A DNA stretch of 64,000 nt from Apostichopus japonicus (GCF_037975245.1 NC_092566.1:3102001-3166000); one strand, 5' to 3'. Positions 1 through 13,100 are shown, counted from the first letter of the stretch. The notes: generated by a model from the letters alone, not told the origin. Program-made: numbers and translations.

Positions 1-996
1 ACGGAGAAGTCAAAGGCAGTACTGCCAGAGAAGTCGAGTTCATTAAATTACAAGGAGAATAACCAGTTGAGATTGAGGACGGAAGCAGCCATCAACCGTA
101 GCAGACCAAAGTCGTTTGCTGCCGATAGCAGCTTAAAGATCCGCTCCAAATCCCCGCAGAGCCTCCGTAAATCAGTGCACGGCGACTTTTATGGAGATGA
201 GGAAATAGACGAACTGATGAAGGACGAACTCAAGAAGGAGAAAGTGCGCAAGGCCGGCCGCTCTCTCAACGTTCCAGGAGCAAGCTGCGGCAACGACGTC
301 CCCGTCGTCGCGGAAGTCAACGATCAGCAACAAAACGAGATTAATAGACGGTTAGAGAGCAAGGTGAAAGTAGGTTACTTTGAGAGAGTGGGCTCAGCAA
401 CGAGTAGCGCTAGCAGCCACGATTACATCAGTATCGGAGATTCTGAAACTAGCTCACAGCTCACTTCAAGGAGTCGAGTGGAATCGAGTGGCCACGTGAA
501 CGGCTCGTTGAGAGCCGGAGGTGACATCACCGCAGGAATTCCACCGCTTCATTCTAGTCACAAGAGAGTTGAAAGTTTATCCAGCATGGGTGACAGTGGT
601 TTTAATTCCCCTCGGTCCTCCATCCTGCAGGGACGTAGTAATGGTGTCCCCACCCCTAACCAGGAGTTGGTGGAACCACCTTCCTCCTCTGTTGGTAGTA
701 CGTCAGTCATCATCAGACCGGTGCCTCGCAAGAACGTCACAGAGTCTGAACAATCGGCTGTGTTTGGGGTCTACTGTAAGCCACCGTCCAGTGCTAGTGA
801 CCAGTCAAGTGGGTCAGAGGTCACCGTCAAAGCCAGGCTACAGGGCCCTCAGAGTAACGATGAGAAGAGCGACTCGTCGGACCGGGCCAGTAGCTATAGC
901 TCTCACAGTAGAGGTGGACATAAGGGTATGGGCCATGGGAGAGGGTCCCTGGGACACAGTGGACCAAATAGCTTTGAGGTTATCGGTACTGTGTAA
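1..996 (+). CDS. 3'-terminal coding segment of an unrecognised serine-rich protein (5' part outside window)
   Basis: The frame is open from base 1 to a TAA at 994-996, giving 331 residues with no in-frame start needed, so this is the end of a longer gene. Seen: a basic and acidic stretch near residues 60-85 (GDEEIDELMKDELKKEKVRK), then a long low-complexity region rich in Ser, Gly and Thr, with many RxxS-type and SP sites. There is no membrane segment, signal peptide or cysteine pattern. A DSGFNS motif at 592-609 matches the consensus of beta-TrCP phosphodegrons. The protein ends in IGTV, which lacks Ser/Thr at position -2 and so is not a class I PDZ ligand. The composition suggests a regulatory, phosphorylated disordered tail of a cytoplasmic protein, but I do not recognise the family. 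It converges on the minus-strand NACHT-WD40 gene. Confidence 0.75.
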   Translation, partial: TEKSKAVLPEKSSSLNYKENNQLRLRTEAAINRSRPKSFAADSSLKIRSKSPQSLRKSVHGDFYGDEEIDELMKDELKKEKVRKAGRSLNVPGASCGNDVPVVAEVNDQQQNEINRRLESKVKVGYFERVGSATSSASSHDYISIGDSETSSQLTSRSRVESSGHVNGSLRAGGDITAGIPPLHSSHKRVESLSSMGDSGFNSPRSSILQGRSNGVPTPNQELVEPPSSSVGSTSVIIRPVPRKNVTESEQSAVFGVYCKPPSSASDQSSGSEVTVKARLQGPQSNDEKSDSSDRASSYSSHSRGGHKGMGHGRGSLGHSGPNSFEVIGTV

Positions 997-1520
997 TATA
1001 GAATTAATGGTGCTTGATGGTGTTACCAGAAATAGTATGTCTAGTGAAACAGGGTGTTATAAAAAGAAGAAGTTTACTGCAAGAAATTATCTAACACTGT
1101 TTAATAGTCTACATTGAAACATTTTATGAAGTAAAGCCTAGTGCAGTAGTGTATGTATATCATAAGGAATGCTTTGTTCTGTTACACCTTTATACCAGTA
1201 CTTATGACTTGTAAGGTGGATGATCTGAATGTTACCTGTGCTGAAAAATGTGGATTACTTCCTTGGCAAATTTGTGTGATATTATATATTACTATTGGCA
1301 TTAATGTCGATGGCCTTAATGTATTAATGGCATTATAATTTATTAATTGGCATTAAAAGGGATAAACGGACAATGTGGACGAGTCAGAAACGTGTGAAAA
1401 TTGACATATGGCTCACGTGAGGACTCGCACTAGTTGTAGGTGACGGCCTTTACTCATAAATGTTTATATAAGTTTAATACTCATGTTAGTCAGTGTCTTA
1501 GTCAATTAATATGTATGGGA

Positions 1521-2197
1521 GGCTGAACATATATGTTACTTGAACAGAGTTTGGGTGGGTACAGAACTAGTAACAGCATCAACACTTACATAGATATTTT
1601 GAGGTGACCGCAAGGTTGACCTGGACGGGGTTATCTTTCAGATACATATCTTGGGTGTATATTACTCCATTCCCTGCCCCCTCCCCCCTCCCCCTCAAAT
1701 ACATATCTTGGGTTTATATTACTCAATTCCCCCTCTCACCTTCAAATACATATCTTGAGTGCATATTACTCCATTCCCCCCCCCCCCCAATCCAAGTAGG
1801 GTCTTAACTGGGTGAGAAAAGAATATTGCAATCATAACTGGTCATATCTAACTGAAGGGAGGCTGAACATATATGTTACTTGAACAGAGTTTGGGTGGGT
1901 ACAGAACTAGTAACAGCATCAACACTTACATAGATATTTTGAGGTGACCGGAAGGTTGACCAGGACGGGGTTATCTTTCAGATACATATCTTGGGTGTAT
2001 ATTACTCCATTCCCTGCCCCCTCCCCCCTCCCCCCTCCCCCTCAAATACATATCTTGGGTTTATATTACTCAATTCCCCCTCTCACCTTCAAATACATAT
2101 CTTGAGTGCATATTACTCCATCCCCCCCCCCAATCCAAGTAGGGTCTTAACTGGGTGAGAAAAGAATATTGCAATCATAACTGGTCATATCTAACTG
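1521..2197. repeat. Tandem duplication of a ~340-bp block, itself built of short repeats
   Basis: Bases from 1521 recur from 1861 (offset 340) with very few differences, so the duplication is recent. Each copy contains three versions of a motif reading about ATACATATCTTGGGTNTAT followed by ATTACTCCATTCCC and a C-rich spacer. Copies differ mainly in the length of the C-runs. Confidence 0.9.
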
Positions 2198-2330
2198 AAC
2201 AGTCATGGAAAGTGCTCCCAATTGGGGGTAGCATGTACTTTGAATGGTTTCAGAATGTTTGGATTTATATTGCTCCTCTCTTACCCATCGCCCAGAAGGT
2301 CTCTCCCTGGCACTCCCCTTGTGATCCGCA

Positions 2331-2450
2331 CCCTCTCCTGTACCCATTGTCCCTCTCCTGTACCCATTGTCCCTCTCCTGTACCCATTGTCCCTCCCCTA
2401 TACCCATTGTCCCTCTCCTGTACCCATTGTCCCTCTCCTGTACACCTTGT
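2331..2450. repeat. 20-bp minisatellite, six units
   Basis: Six head-to-tail copies of CCCTCTCCTGTACCCATTGT. Units 1, 2, 3 and 5 match exactly; unit 4 (CCCTCCCCTA) and unit 6 (TACACCTTGT) vary. It creates spurious open frames on both strands. Confidence 0.95.
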
Positions 2451-2739
2451 CCCAGTCCTGCGATGACACAGTCCTGTGTCCTGCAATGAAGACGGTCCTC
2501 TACACCTCAGAGATCTACTCCTGATCTGATATAATTACCAGGTGCAATTGAGGTTTAGGAGAATGCGAAATGGGAAGGAAAAGGAGTTTTGTAAGAATTG
2601 ATTTATCTGTAGTTGTGAGTTCAAGGCTCATATTCCATGTCCTAACTTCTACCGGCTTGAATCTTAAATTGAGCCATCGTGTGTTATTGCTTTGTACTTT
2701 TTATCATGTCAAAGGGATGTAAAAGTTTGTCCAAAGAGT

Positions 2740-2745
2740 AATAAA
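2740..2745 (+). terminator. Candidate polyadenylation signal AATAAA
   Basis: This is the first perfect AATAAA I noticed downstream of the + strand stop codon, in an AT-rich stretch. An ATTAAA at 1352-1357 and another AATAAA at 3525-3530 are alternatives. Confidence 0.25.
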
Positions 2746-5700
2746 TTGTAAACCTGCTTCACTTTTCATCGGTAACAAAAACCTCCCTGTCAAATATTAA
2801 CCCTTTGCTTCAACTATTTCAGTCAAGATGCACTTTTGTAACATTTTTTCATCAAGTAAATGTCTTTTGATAGTTTTATATGAACACGACCGAATTGTAG
2901 TAAAACCTATAACATATGAGTGAACTAAACATTCAGGAGGCATGGCACCCAAGTCATGAATTGACACCGATTTCTCTTGTCATAAATATACTCAGTCAAG
3001 ACCCCCGGACATTGTTGTTTACTGTTGACAACCCTACCAAGGCTAAGCAACACTGTATCATAATGTGGCAGCCATGTTTGCATTGTTCTTGTTTTTGCCC
3101 GGTGAGGGAGGGGGAGGGGTGGGAGCTTGAAGGATGGAAAGCGTGGGGTTATGTTCAAAAGCTTGTTCATTGGACCTGTCAATCAGATAACTCAATTGCC
3201 CAAACCTAAAGTGCCCTGCCCTACCAGTTTGCTAATTACAGTAGTAACATCGATATGTTGGAGCTCCTAAGGTTATTCAAATTTATTGCTTTTATCATTG
3301 GACTAATATTATTGACAGAGTATGTTTATTATGTGAATATTAGTGATATGCAATTCTGGCTGCAAAAAGTCTTGCATTATGATATATTGATCTAACGTTT
3401 TTTGTATATTTAAGAAAATTTATGAATATTATCTCGTGTAAATGATTTTAATTTTATCAGATCGATGGTCTGGCTGAAGCTAAGTCAGTTTTTGTTGTTG
3501 TCGATATTAAATGTAAAGCAAGGAAATAAAAATATTATTAAGAGAAATGAAGAGAAAAACAAGAAAGTTATGTATTTGATGGGGGATAAAAATTCTGTAG
3601 TCGACCAAATAATTGCAAGGGTAACCAATTTGTTTGGAATGTCAGATGAATGATTTAATACACTTGCTTTTTGTTTTTATTTTTTGCTCACAATTTCACA
3701 ACTACAAGTTTGATGGATAATATTATGAATATTGATAGATAAATTTGTCAACCAAATTATATAAATTCATGCATAACTTTAAAAAAATTATAATCACAAG
3801 TGGAAATACATCAAATAAATCATTTGGGGGTCGGGGGAGGGGGACAGAATGGAACACAAGGGGGAAAAAATTCCAATTTTTGTCTGCTAAAAATTGTCTA
3901 ACCCAAATTCCAAATCCCCAAAAAACAAGGCAGTCTGGTATTTTCTAAAGCATACTACAAACTTTACTGTTGTATACTTCCAATTTTTGGCACATATATT
4001 TGACAAGGTTAAATGATCAAAAAGCTGCAAGCTAATTCAATCAACTTCTACTTGAACTGGCCCGGTGTTTTCAAAGACCTAGGCACTCCTTCCTGGGTTG
4101 CTATAGCAACTACCTGTGACCAGATCTGCAGATGTGCAGAAATCGATAAATTATAGAGAATATGATGTCTAACTTAATGTTAGCGGTGGTTGGTGGTGGT
4201 CGGTAACCGTGAGATGTTTGGCATGTATTGAGAGAACCAAACAACTTCTTTGCAGATCCAGTATCTTTAAAAGAATTTGATTATAAATCTTCATTGATCA
4301 ACCCAATTACATTACAACAGCTAAAAAATTAATGCTTTTTGACATGGTTAGCTTCCAGAAATTCCACATGCCATTTTTCGACAACTTTTACAGCAGGAAA
4401 AAAAAAAACATTAAAATTAATTGGTATATTTAACTGTATGATTCATAATTCTTTTTTTTTAGAGATTTCTGTATTTAAATGGAAAAGTTGATGAAAGCAC
4501 AAGCTTTGTTTCACTGCAGACATTGGCTCCCCACTGATTTGGACCCTTAACTAGGAATAGTCTATCATTGGTTCTTACAAAAACACATGTAATCCTCACA
4601 AAAACATGCCACCCCTCCCCCTCCATCGTACCCTAAACCATTTTTTCAGCATTGGTACAGATTTCTTTATTTTCACGGACAAAGTTCCTCGTCTCTCAAC
4701 TTTCCTGCCCTACAATGAACAGAGAGGAGGGCTAAAGGAATGTTCTTGGTACTGTTGTCTTGTACTCATTAGTCATGAAAGCATCAACCCCCCACCCCCA
4801 CCCCCCCATAAAACCTCCAGCTCTTCCTTCCCAACTCTATCATGTTTACAGAAGTACTTATACAAGGTAAATAATGAACGTATGGTTCCTTTGTTGCAAT
4901 CTGTTTACTCTTTATAATACAAATCTCATATAACTCAAATATAAATCATGATTGATTGGTTGTTCCACTAATTAATAATAATATGCTATTGTTCTAACCT
5001 AGAATAGAAACTCTGGTCTTTGTACAATCCAAACATTTTAATAAATTTACATACACTGATATCGTCATGGTTTTGTACAAAGCAAAAACAAAGAAGAAAT
5101 AATTGTAAAACGTGAAACTAAATTTGACCGAAACTTTCAGAGCAAATAAAATTATTCAAACCAGTTAGACGTCAACCCATGTTATTTCTTCACAATGACA
5201 AAAGTTACAGGGAAAAAAAAATATGAGAATAAAACAATACAAGCATGATAAGTCTTCCTGGCAGCATTTTAAGGAATTAATAATATCAACAAAAAGGAGG
5301 TAAACAGGTAAAATTAGAGAGTAAAATAGGGAAAATAGTGGAATGAAAAACAAGAAGATATAATTTGTGACCTTAAAGAAAAGTAAAATATGGTAGACAA
5401 AGTTTTCTGGTGGTTATTAAGGTTTTTTTTTAATCCTTTGTCAAGCACAACTAACTTCCTTTGTCTCAAATTGAATCAAACCAGATTTTTCAGAATGAGC
5501 AGTAAAGAACAAAAAAAAAGGGAGGGGGGTTGAGGGTAATGGTGGAAAAGGGGAGTTGCAGGGCGAAATGAGGAGGGATGGGAAGATTGGCATGCCAGAA
5601 AGACTAATGGTTTTTTGACGAGTAAAGTTAGGTGATATCATAAATTAATTGATTACTTCAATATGAAACATGCATAAGTCTATACCTTCAAACGCCTTTC

Positions 5701-6434
5701 AAATTGTGTCCAATTTACAGCACACCGTTATTTAAAAATTGGAAAGAAATTAAAAAAGGAAAAAGGGAATAAAAGAAAATTCAAAGATCTTCATCTTGAC
5801 CTACATGATGTGTGCATAGCATTGTCTGATAATCGAGAAAGTCTTTAATCAATTCCTTGGAGGATAGAGTAAAATAGTGTCTGAATATTCATGGTGTTTG
5901 CATATTCATGATGTCTGAATAATTCTTGAGGTCAGAAATTATTTTGAGGATTCTTGGTGTGGTTTACTTATGTCAAGGGAGGTATTTCACCAGGAAAGTT
6001 CCTTCTTTTGCTGCCGTTTAATGTCAAAGTGAGATACTGTAGGATATGGAGTAACATGTAACATTGGCATACCTTGCCTACTAAACAATTGATCATAGTA
6101 CACCCCCAAAATATAATATATAAAACAAAAATACAAAAAAAAATGAATAAATAATTATGTCCTAAACATGATAGACCATTGCATATGAAAATATAGTAGA
6201 GAAGAGGCTTAGGACAGTAAAATATTGCACAAATAACTCTGTTTTTTTTTTTTTTTTTTGACGTTTTAGTAATAATAAGCTGTAGAAGTTTGTCTTGCCA
6301 CTGAAACACTCACTCATGTTAACATTCATAGCTGAAAACATATGACACAATCTTGCTGAAGTAGTTAGTATTAATGAGCTGTGTGGTTAGAGTTGGTAAA
6401 TAACAAGATGAAGAAGGGTTTTTGCTTCCAACCA
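2746..6434. other. Intergenic space between convergent genes
   Basis: I see no supported coding exon. The region is AT-rich with poly-A and poly-T runs (for example 6241-6260), a few C- or G-rich tracts (4787-4806, 5520-5570) and repeated TATTCATG-type motifs near 5885-5925. Confidence 0.5.
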
Positions 6435-6440
6435 TTTAAT
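6435..6440 (-). terminator. Candidate polyadenylation signal ATTAAA for the NACHT-WD40 gene
   Basis: On the minus strand an ATTAAA lies about 450 bases past the stop codon. Other TTTAAT matches on the + strand (6016, 5843 and further left) are equally possible, so this is only the nearest candidate. Confidence 0.2.
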
Positions 6441-6888
6441 CAGAAGCTGCTGTCCACAGATATGCAAGTTAAAGTACTCTTCTATTTTTTGTTTTTATAC
6501 AGTATAAACTTATTCACATATAATCATAATAATACACAGATACCACGCAACAGATACTTCGATGGACCTTTTTATATTTACATTAGTAGTAAGCGACCGT
6601 AATGCAAAGCACACTGTTCTGCCAACACCGAGTATGGTGATGCAAGCTGTGTTGTACGATATAAATATGCAACCGTTTTTGGCTCGATCTATGTCCGACA
6701 ACCATCCTTGCGCCCATGTGACTCTGAATGATGAAGGAGGGTCTCCCCTCTGTAATACTATCCATTTTCAAATACTATCCAAGAACTCAGCCACGCACAG
6801 CTGGAGAAAAAAAACAAAAAAACAGACACAACCTATATGATTGCATCTGGCAGACAATCTGGTTTAACTCCGCAATTCACCGATCGGC

Positions 6889-7160
6889 TCAAAAGATGGC
6901 ACAGACACCAGATTTACTATTTTGTTTCTTCTTCTTCCCACCGCTGCCTCCCCCTCCTCCTCCTCCACTTCCACTCTCCCTGTTACTGATGTCCGTGTAG
7001 CTCTGGTTCCGTCCCTTACCCCCTCCTCCTTGAATCATGGGTTTGATGCGGGCTACCTCTGGAGCCGATGAAGTCGATTTACGGTTGGTCAGGTTAGAGA
7101 GCTGCAAAGAGGTCTGTTTCTGGAGAAGAGGAGGTCGTACCGAGAGGGCCGAAGTGGTGT
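6889..7160 (-). CDS. NWD-like gene, terminal exon: Gly-rich, polybasic tail ending in a CaaX-like motif
   Basis: The acceptor TTGTTCAG precedes 7160. The two leading bases complete an Asp codon from the previous exon, then 89 residues run to TGA at 6889-6891. Seen: a Ser/Arg/Pro-rich linker, a glycine tract (6937-6972), four lysines (6925-6936), a short Ser/Lys linker and a final Cys-Ala-Ile-Phe (6892-6903). The end resembles the hypervariable tail of K-Ras-type small GTPases. The Gly run is encoded by GGA/GGC/GGG repeats and may be length-polymorphic. Confidence 0.88.
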
Positions 7161-10100
7161 CTGAACAAAATAAGCAAAAACAAAAGAGATTTATTAGTAT
7201 ATAAGGAAGCCTTGAAATTCTTTGGTCGTAAATACTATGAAAACACTACCATATTATCAATGATAATATCAGAGAATATATGTGTAAGTTTGCTGATCAA
7301 TGAATCAGGAATAGAGCACACAAGAGGATAAAAGGGAAAGCAAAATATTTCAAGTTAGATAGATGGTACAAACTTTTTCTGTGAATAAAAATTAAATAAA
7401 TGTAAAACCAAGAAATATTCAATTAGTATGTAAACCAATTAATGTTTATCTCAACTGACATATACCTTTGTTTTTAAGTTTTGTTGTATTTTAAGAATTT
7501 CTGATATATTTAGATGTGTAAGTCCCTTACCAATGGAGACAATCAAGTTCATTTCAACTTTTGTGAGGACAAATGATTAAATACCAATGTCCAAGAGACA
7601 AAATCTTTGAAATCAAATGGAATTATAAGTCACTATCACCTTCATGTAGATGCCCATCAAAATAATTCTATGCCCAAAAGCGTAGAAAAAAGGAAACCTT
7701 GTTTTGACCAATTCCCCCATTCCCCCAGACCACTACAACTTTCATCAGACAATATGTGGTAAGCACATCCGTGGGTTTCCACTTTAAGGGTAGGAGAGAC
7801 CAGATGAAAGGCTGGCAAGGCAATTACCAAGCATATTACAACTGTGACCATAGTAGTGAACTGCTTACAAAACCCTGTATTACTTTATTTGACAACTCGC
7901 AGACGACAACAAAAATTATGGATTTACCTTCGTTAACATCTACTTCAACTTGACTTTGTGAGTTGACCTCTGAAGCAGGACTGTTATGTAACCGTAGTAA
8001 CGGCGTAGCCCCGCCCTGGCCGAGCTGTATCAAGATGAAACTACCATCGAAGGACATTTGAAAGCACATGACAGGAATGTTCATGTAGTAATTGGTAAGG
8101 ATGGTGCCACTGGGTAAGGACCAGACCCGAATAGTGCCGTCCATGGAACCTGCCAAAGGAAAATGAGGCAACAACCTTGCATAATGAATATTCATGAAAA
8201 CTTAAAACAAAATATTACTAGATTTGCCCACTGTCATCAAAAATCCATCAAGAGAGAGAAAGGATACACCCACTGCTAGCCCACTCAGAAATGTTAAGCC
8301 CATAAAAGGCTTCCTGATACTATAATACTAACACATGGAAGCCCTCTACAAGCCCACCAAGAGATATCCAATGCGAATTAAGTCTTCCTCCCACAAGGGA
8401 CCCGGATACTGGTTTGAGATTGGGGTCCAGGAGTCGCACCAATGTTCAGTGGTGCTGAAATTACCCCTTTGGTGCACCATGCATGTGTGAAAACCATTGG
8501 TGTAAGAATTACTTACAGGGTCATTCTGCCCTATCTCTACCCCTTTCATTCTAAACAGTCACCCTACACATAACTTAAACATGAAAACCATTATACTGTT
8601 AAATAGTAGAAAATGGCTGCAAACTCCAGTTAATGAATCAAAAAGTTATTATGTGTCGAGTGGAACTTATATGACTTCTTCCTTAACCTGTAGCAGGGGT
8701 GGACTGGGGAATAAATTGTTACTGGTATTAGTGATCCAGTCAGCAGCAATGGGACCTTAACGTAGAACAGCACATTTGGCGACTCAGATGACAGTAGAAT
8801 CTTTCAGCAACCAAGAGGAATGGCCACCTCGCGCTTTTAAATGGTAACACCTTTGGTGCCACTGGCCCTGCGATGCACTGGTTTCGTACCGGTAAAACTG
8901 ACTGGCCCACCCTCCCGACAAATCTGAAGAAATAACACTGATATTTACCTGATACAAGAGCAGATCCATCACCGGTCAATTTCACACAGGTCACAGAGCC
9001 TGTGTGACCTTTCAAAGTTTTCTCAATTTCTCCCGTAGTCATGTTCCAAATAATGAGGTCTTTGTCGTCAGATCCAGATGCGACGTGACGATTGTTATCA
9101 GCTGTAGCCACGCAGGACACCCTCTCTTCATGTCCCGCCAATATCTGATAATTATTACAAAAAAAGAGGCTGTTGTATAGTACTTTCTTGTTTAGATATA
9201 TGTCAACAGAAAACCATCTATATACGATTCAATAAATTTAATTCAAGAGACTTTACCAGAAAAATAACCAAGAATCAAGAACCAATTCTACAATTCTACA
9301 AGATTTTCATATCTTATTCATTTGTGCACATCAGGAGCACTTTCTCCCACAACCATCTTATTTTTTGATTAAGTATTTTATGTTAACTATAGAACTTATG
9401 TTGTATTAATAAAACTAAACTAAATTAGAGGATAGAAGAGCGAGAGAGAGGGAGAAGAAAAACTAGTTGTCAGCAAACTGCTTATCTTTTGTAAAACACC
9501 TGTGTATGTCAATCTATAAAGTTGTAGGATCTGACGTTTTGATTCCGGCCGGATCTTCTTCAAACTGATAAATTGACATTTGAAGAGCTCAAAGAGCGAA
9601 AGACGATGATGAAATGCATCACATCTCATCCTGTTTAATAAGAACACTGTCTTTGATATGTGCACTGTCTTGTCTAGTAGAATAAACCTTTCACACTAAT
9701 TTTGTGAATTTAGAAAAATGAAAGCTGTGATTTGAAAGAAATATGTCCTCATACATTCTTGTATCTTGTGGATTAATAAAATACAAAAGATGATCTGCAA
9801 ATTTTCATGGAATCGTGTTAAACCGATGACTCTTCTTAGAAAAACACACACACACACCTGTGTTTTACATTCAGACCGAGGACCCCATTGTATTTTCCAT
9901 TGTTCAAATCCACTTACCCTAACCTTAACAATACCCCATACAATAGAATTCTTCCAAGGACGTGGTGATTCTTTAGAAATCACAACCGAGGACCTGAATT
10001 CTTTTGTTCAAGTCTTCGGTCAGAATACGAAACAAACGCACCCACACACACGAAAGAGTAAGATGAGGATGTGCTTGGCATGAGAGGCGGGGGGGTGGGG

Positions 10101-13100
10101 GGGGGAGGGCAGTACCTGGGTTAGTTTCCCTGTCTGTGTCTCCCATATCTTAAGGGACATATCTTCAGAACCAGTGATGGTAAATTGGCCATCTTTGGTG
10201 ACTGTAATACAGGTGATGTTCTGTACGTGGTTGATGGTCTTCACCGACTCTCCGCTTCCGACCGACCAGACCTTCATCAGCTCGTTACAGTCGCCGCTGA
10301 TCGCAAAGTTGTTGTCCGGGGAGAGGACGACCATGGCAGATGGACCCATACATGACAGCAGGACCTAAAGGGGGGGAAGAGACAGGGACATTGCTGAACA
10401 GAGCTGGCCGTGTTATAAATATGTCCTGTTCATAAATATTTATATTTATACTGGAAATAAATGAATGAAAAAAAAGAAAAGAAAAAAAAGGCATTGCAGT
10501 ATCTCCCGTAATGCGGTCGATGGACCAAACCGTGTGTGTCGTTTATCTATTCCTCCGCCAGTGTGAACATTACAACTTTAACACATATAGCAACACAGAT
10601 GATATTGCTGGAAATATTTATATCAATACTTTACCAAGGCCTAGGACACTGTCGTAGCATATAACTGTGGAAGTAATATACCTCCCTAAATGGGTTGTTT
10701 TTGTTGTTTAAACTTTGACATTGTGTGATAAATAAATTGTTTTCACCAACTAATATTTAGTGAAAATATGCAAATACTCTTGTAGTGAGACAAGATCTTT
10801 GTTCTTCGAACAGAGAGTATTAGAAAATGGCTTAATAATGACCTATGCAACCTGAACTATATAAAAAACTAAATCAACTTTAAGGACGATATAATAATTA
10901 TTAATTACTATAAGGAATATTTACATCACTAAAACTCAATTTCAGATTGTTGACTAAGCAATTATTAAATATTGAAAGGTCAACAGTATTTCCCTCTTAA
11001 TATGGTTGGACAAGAGTCCTCCGGTCCTCGTAGAAAATTGATACAGTACCCCTGGTCTACACCCCCTTCAAGCATTGCATCTACTTGTGACATAAATACA
11101 CTTATATTTTTGTAGCACCCCTTCAAATGTATGTGAGTAATTTAGTATTAACTGCTTGGAAAGTACATTTAATCAATTTTACAAATTTTGGGGCAATTTG
11201 ATAAGAACAACTGTTTTATAAAAAATCAATTATATAAATTTTGGAGCAATTTGATAAGAATGACTGTTTTTTTTTTTTTTACGGGACTTACCTCTCCCGA
11301 TTCTGCCTTCCATAGCTTCATGTAATTACTGAAGTCGGCCGACAGGATTCTCTTATTGTCCGAGGTGATGAGTACCTGTGAGATGGTGTCTTGATGTTCC
11401 GAGAAACAGACCACCACTACCCCCGACTCTGTACTCCAAACCCTCACTGTCTTATCCTCAGAACCTGAACACAATGAACAAAACAACATGAAAACATACA
11501 AACATGATATGGGGGAAATTCTAGCAGAGCATTAAACAAATTTATCTTATGGTTATGTGGGTCAGAATCTGCAGCTAACATCTGAATCTAATGAATGAAA
11601 CTGGCACCCCTCCCTGCCATCCACCCCCCCTCCTCCCCCAGCCACTTCACCCCAAACTCCATGCAAGGAAATGGTGGTATTTGGAGCAACACCATCCAAA
11701 GGATGGAGAGATTTGTTGGTAGACCACAAGGCTGGTACAAGGCCTGTTCTAAGAATTTTAAATTATTCATAATTTCAGTCAATTTTCTATTAATAACTAA
11801 ACATTATCACCCCCTGACTAAAAATCTTGTGCTCAACGTTCACACAATCATCCAGAACGATGCCAAGTTTGGTCTTTACTATTTTAGAATGGTTCACTTG
11901 GTTAAATTTAATTCAACAGTCAGCTCATTGCATTTTCGGTAAGAATAAATCATTTTTCAGATTAATAGAGAATAAAACCTTTACTTTAGTGAGAAATAGG
12001 TGGCAGTGTTACACAATTTCAAGAAACGTATATATAAAATTTTTCTCATTTTAGTCATGAAAATGAAACCAGTTTCCCATAGACAGAAGAGGGTATAACA
12101 AAGCAGTGGAAATTCAATTAAATGTTTACACAGGTATTACACAGGTTTTACACAGGTGACGTTTGCAGCGAGACTTACCAGATACAGCGAATGAGCCATT
12201 ATCCGCTAACGCCAGGCAAGTGATGGGTTTCTCATGGTCAGAGAATGTGTGTATGACTTGGCAGAGATCTAAACTCCACAGCTTCATAGTACAGTCTGCC
12301 GAACCAGATATCGCAAAAGTACAGTCTTTGGACATTGCTGAGAAAGTTAAATATAAATCATAAAATCACTACTTTTCAAATAGTATTTCAAAAGATATGA
12401 CATATGTTTCATTTTGTTTCTTGTAAAAGCGCATTGAGACCGTCGGTATAATGCGCTATATCAAAAAGTATTATTATTATTATTCTTATTATGGTGCGGT
12501 AGGTATATTGGTCAAGTATGATGCTCTTCAAATCATGGTTTATCATCGGTTTTTCCCTTCTCATTTTCGCCAGCTTCGTTCAAGGACAAACTTTGATTGC
12601 TGAAATTAAGAGGCAGACATCCCTACAAACACAGCATATTTTAAAGTGCTTTGAAAATGAGGAACAAAGGTGAATTTTGTCAGATATCCTCTCGATATTT
12701 TTCAGCCCAAAAACATAATTAATTCTGACTCTGAGAACTACATACAATTTTGGGAGGACCGTTTGACTCACCTATACATGTTACTTTCTCGTGGTGCTTG
12801 GCCATCTCGTAATCCCCCTGATTCTTGCGAGGAGTTGACCACAGCTTGACCTCCCCCGTACCAGATGCGGTCACGATGAAATGACCGTCGTGAGATATCT
12901 CCACTCCCTCGGTCTTACTTCCATGGGGGCTGAAAGACTGTGTGATGGTCCCGGAGCTGATGTCGTATAAGTGCAAGACATTGTTGATTGTTACCACGGT
13001 GATGTGAGAACTTTCTGGTGCAATGCTATAGTCCTTAATCTGCAAAGAGAGTAGATTCTTTGTGAGAAGCATCGCATAATTATTCAATTTGCCACTTATT

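Larger units (their letters stand above)
997..2745 (+). other. Probable 3' UTR and downstream flank of the + strand gene
   Basis: This non-coding stretch follows the stop codon. It is AT-rich to about 1520, with an ATTAAA at 1352-1357, then holds a 340-bp duplication and a 20-bp minisatellite, and then an AATAAA at 2740-2745. Where the transcript ends is not decidable from sequence. The short open frames here come from the repeats. Confidence 0.4.

Noticed and set aside
521-1117. 198-codon + strand frame overlapping the first gene
   Set aside because: It is a +1-type shadow of the serine-rich coding segment and runs past its stop into the 3' UTR.
2147-2524. Several 70-103-codon frames on both strands
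   Set aside because: They are created by the 20-bp minisatellite, whose period is not a multiple of three and so opens all frames with the same peptide repeat.
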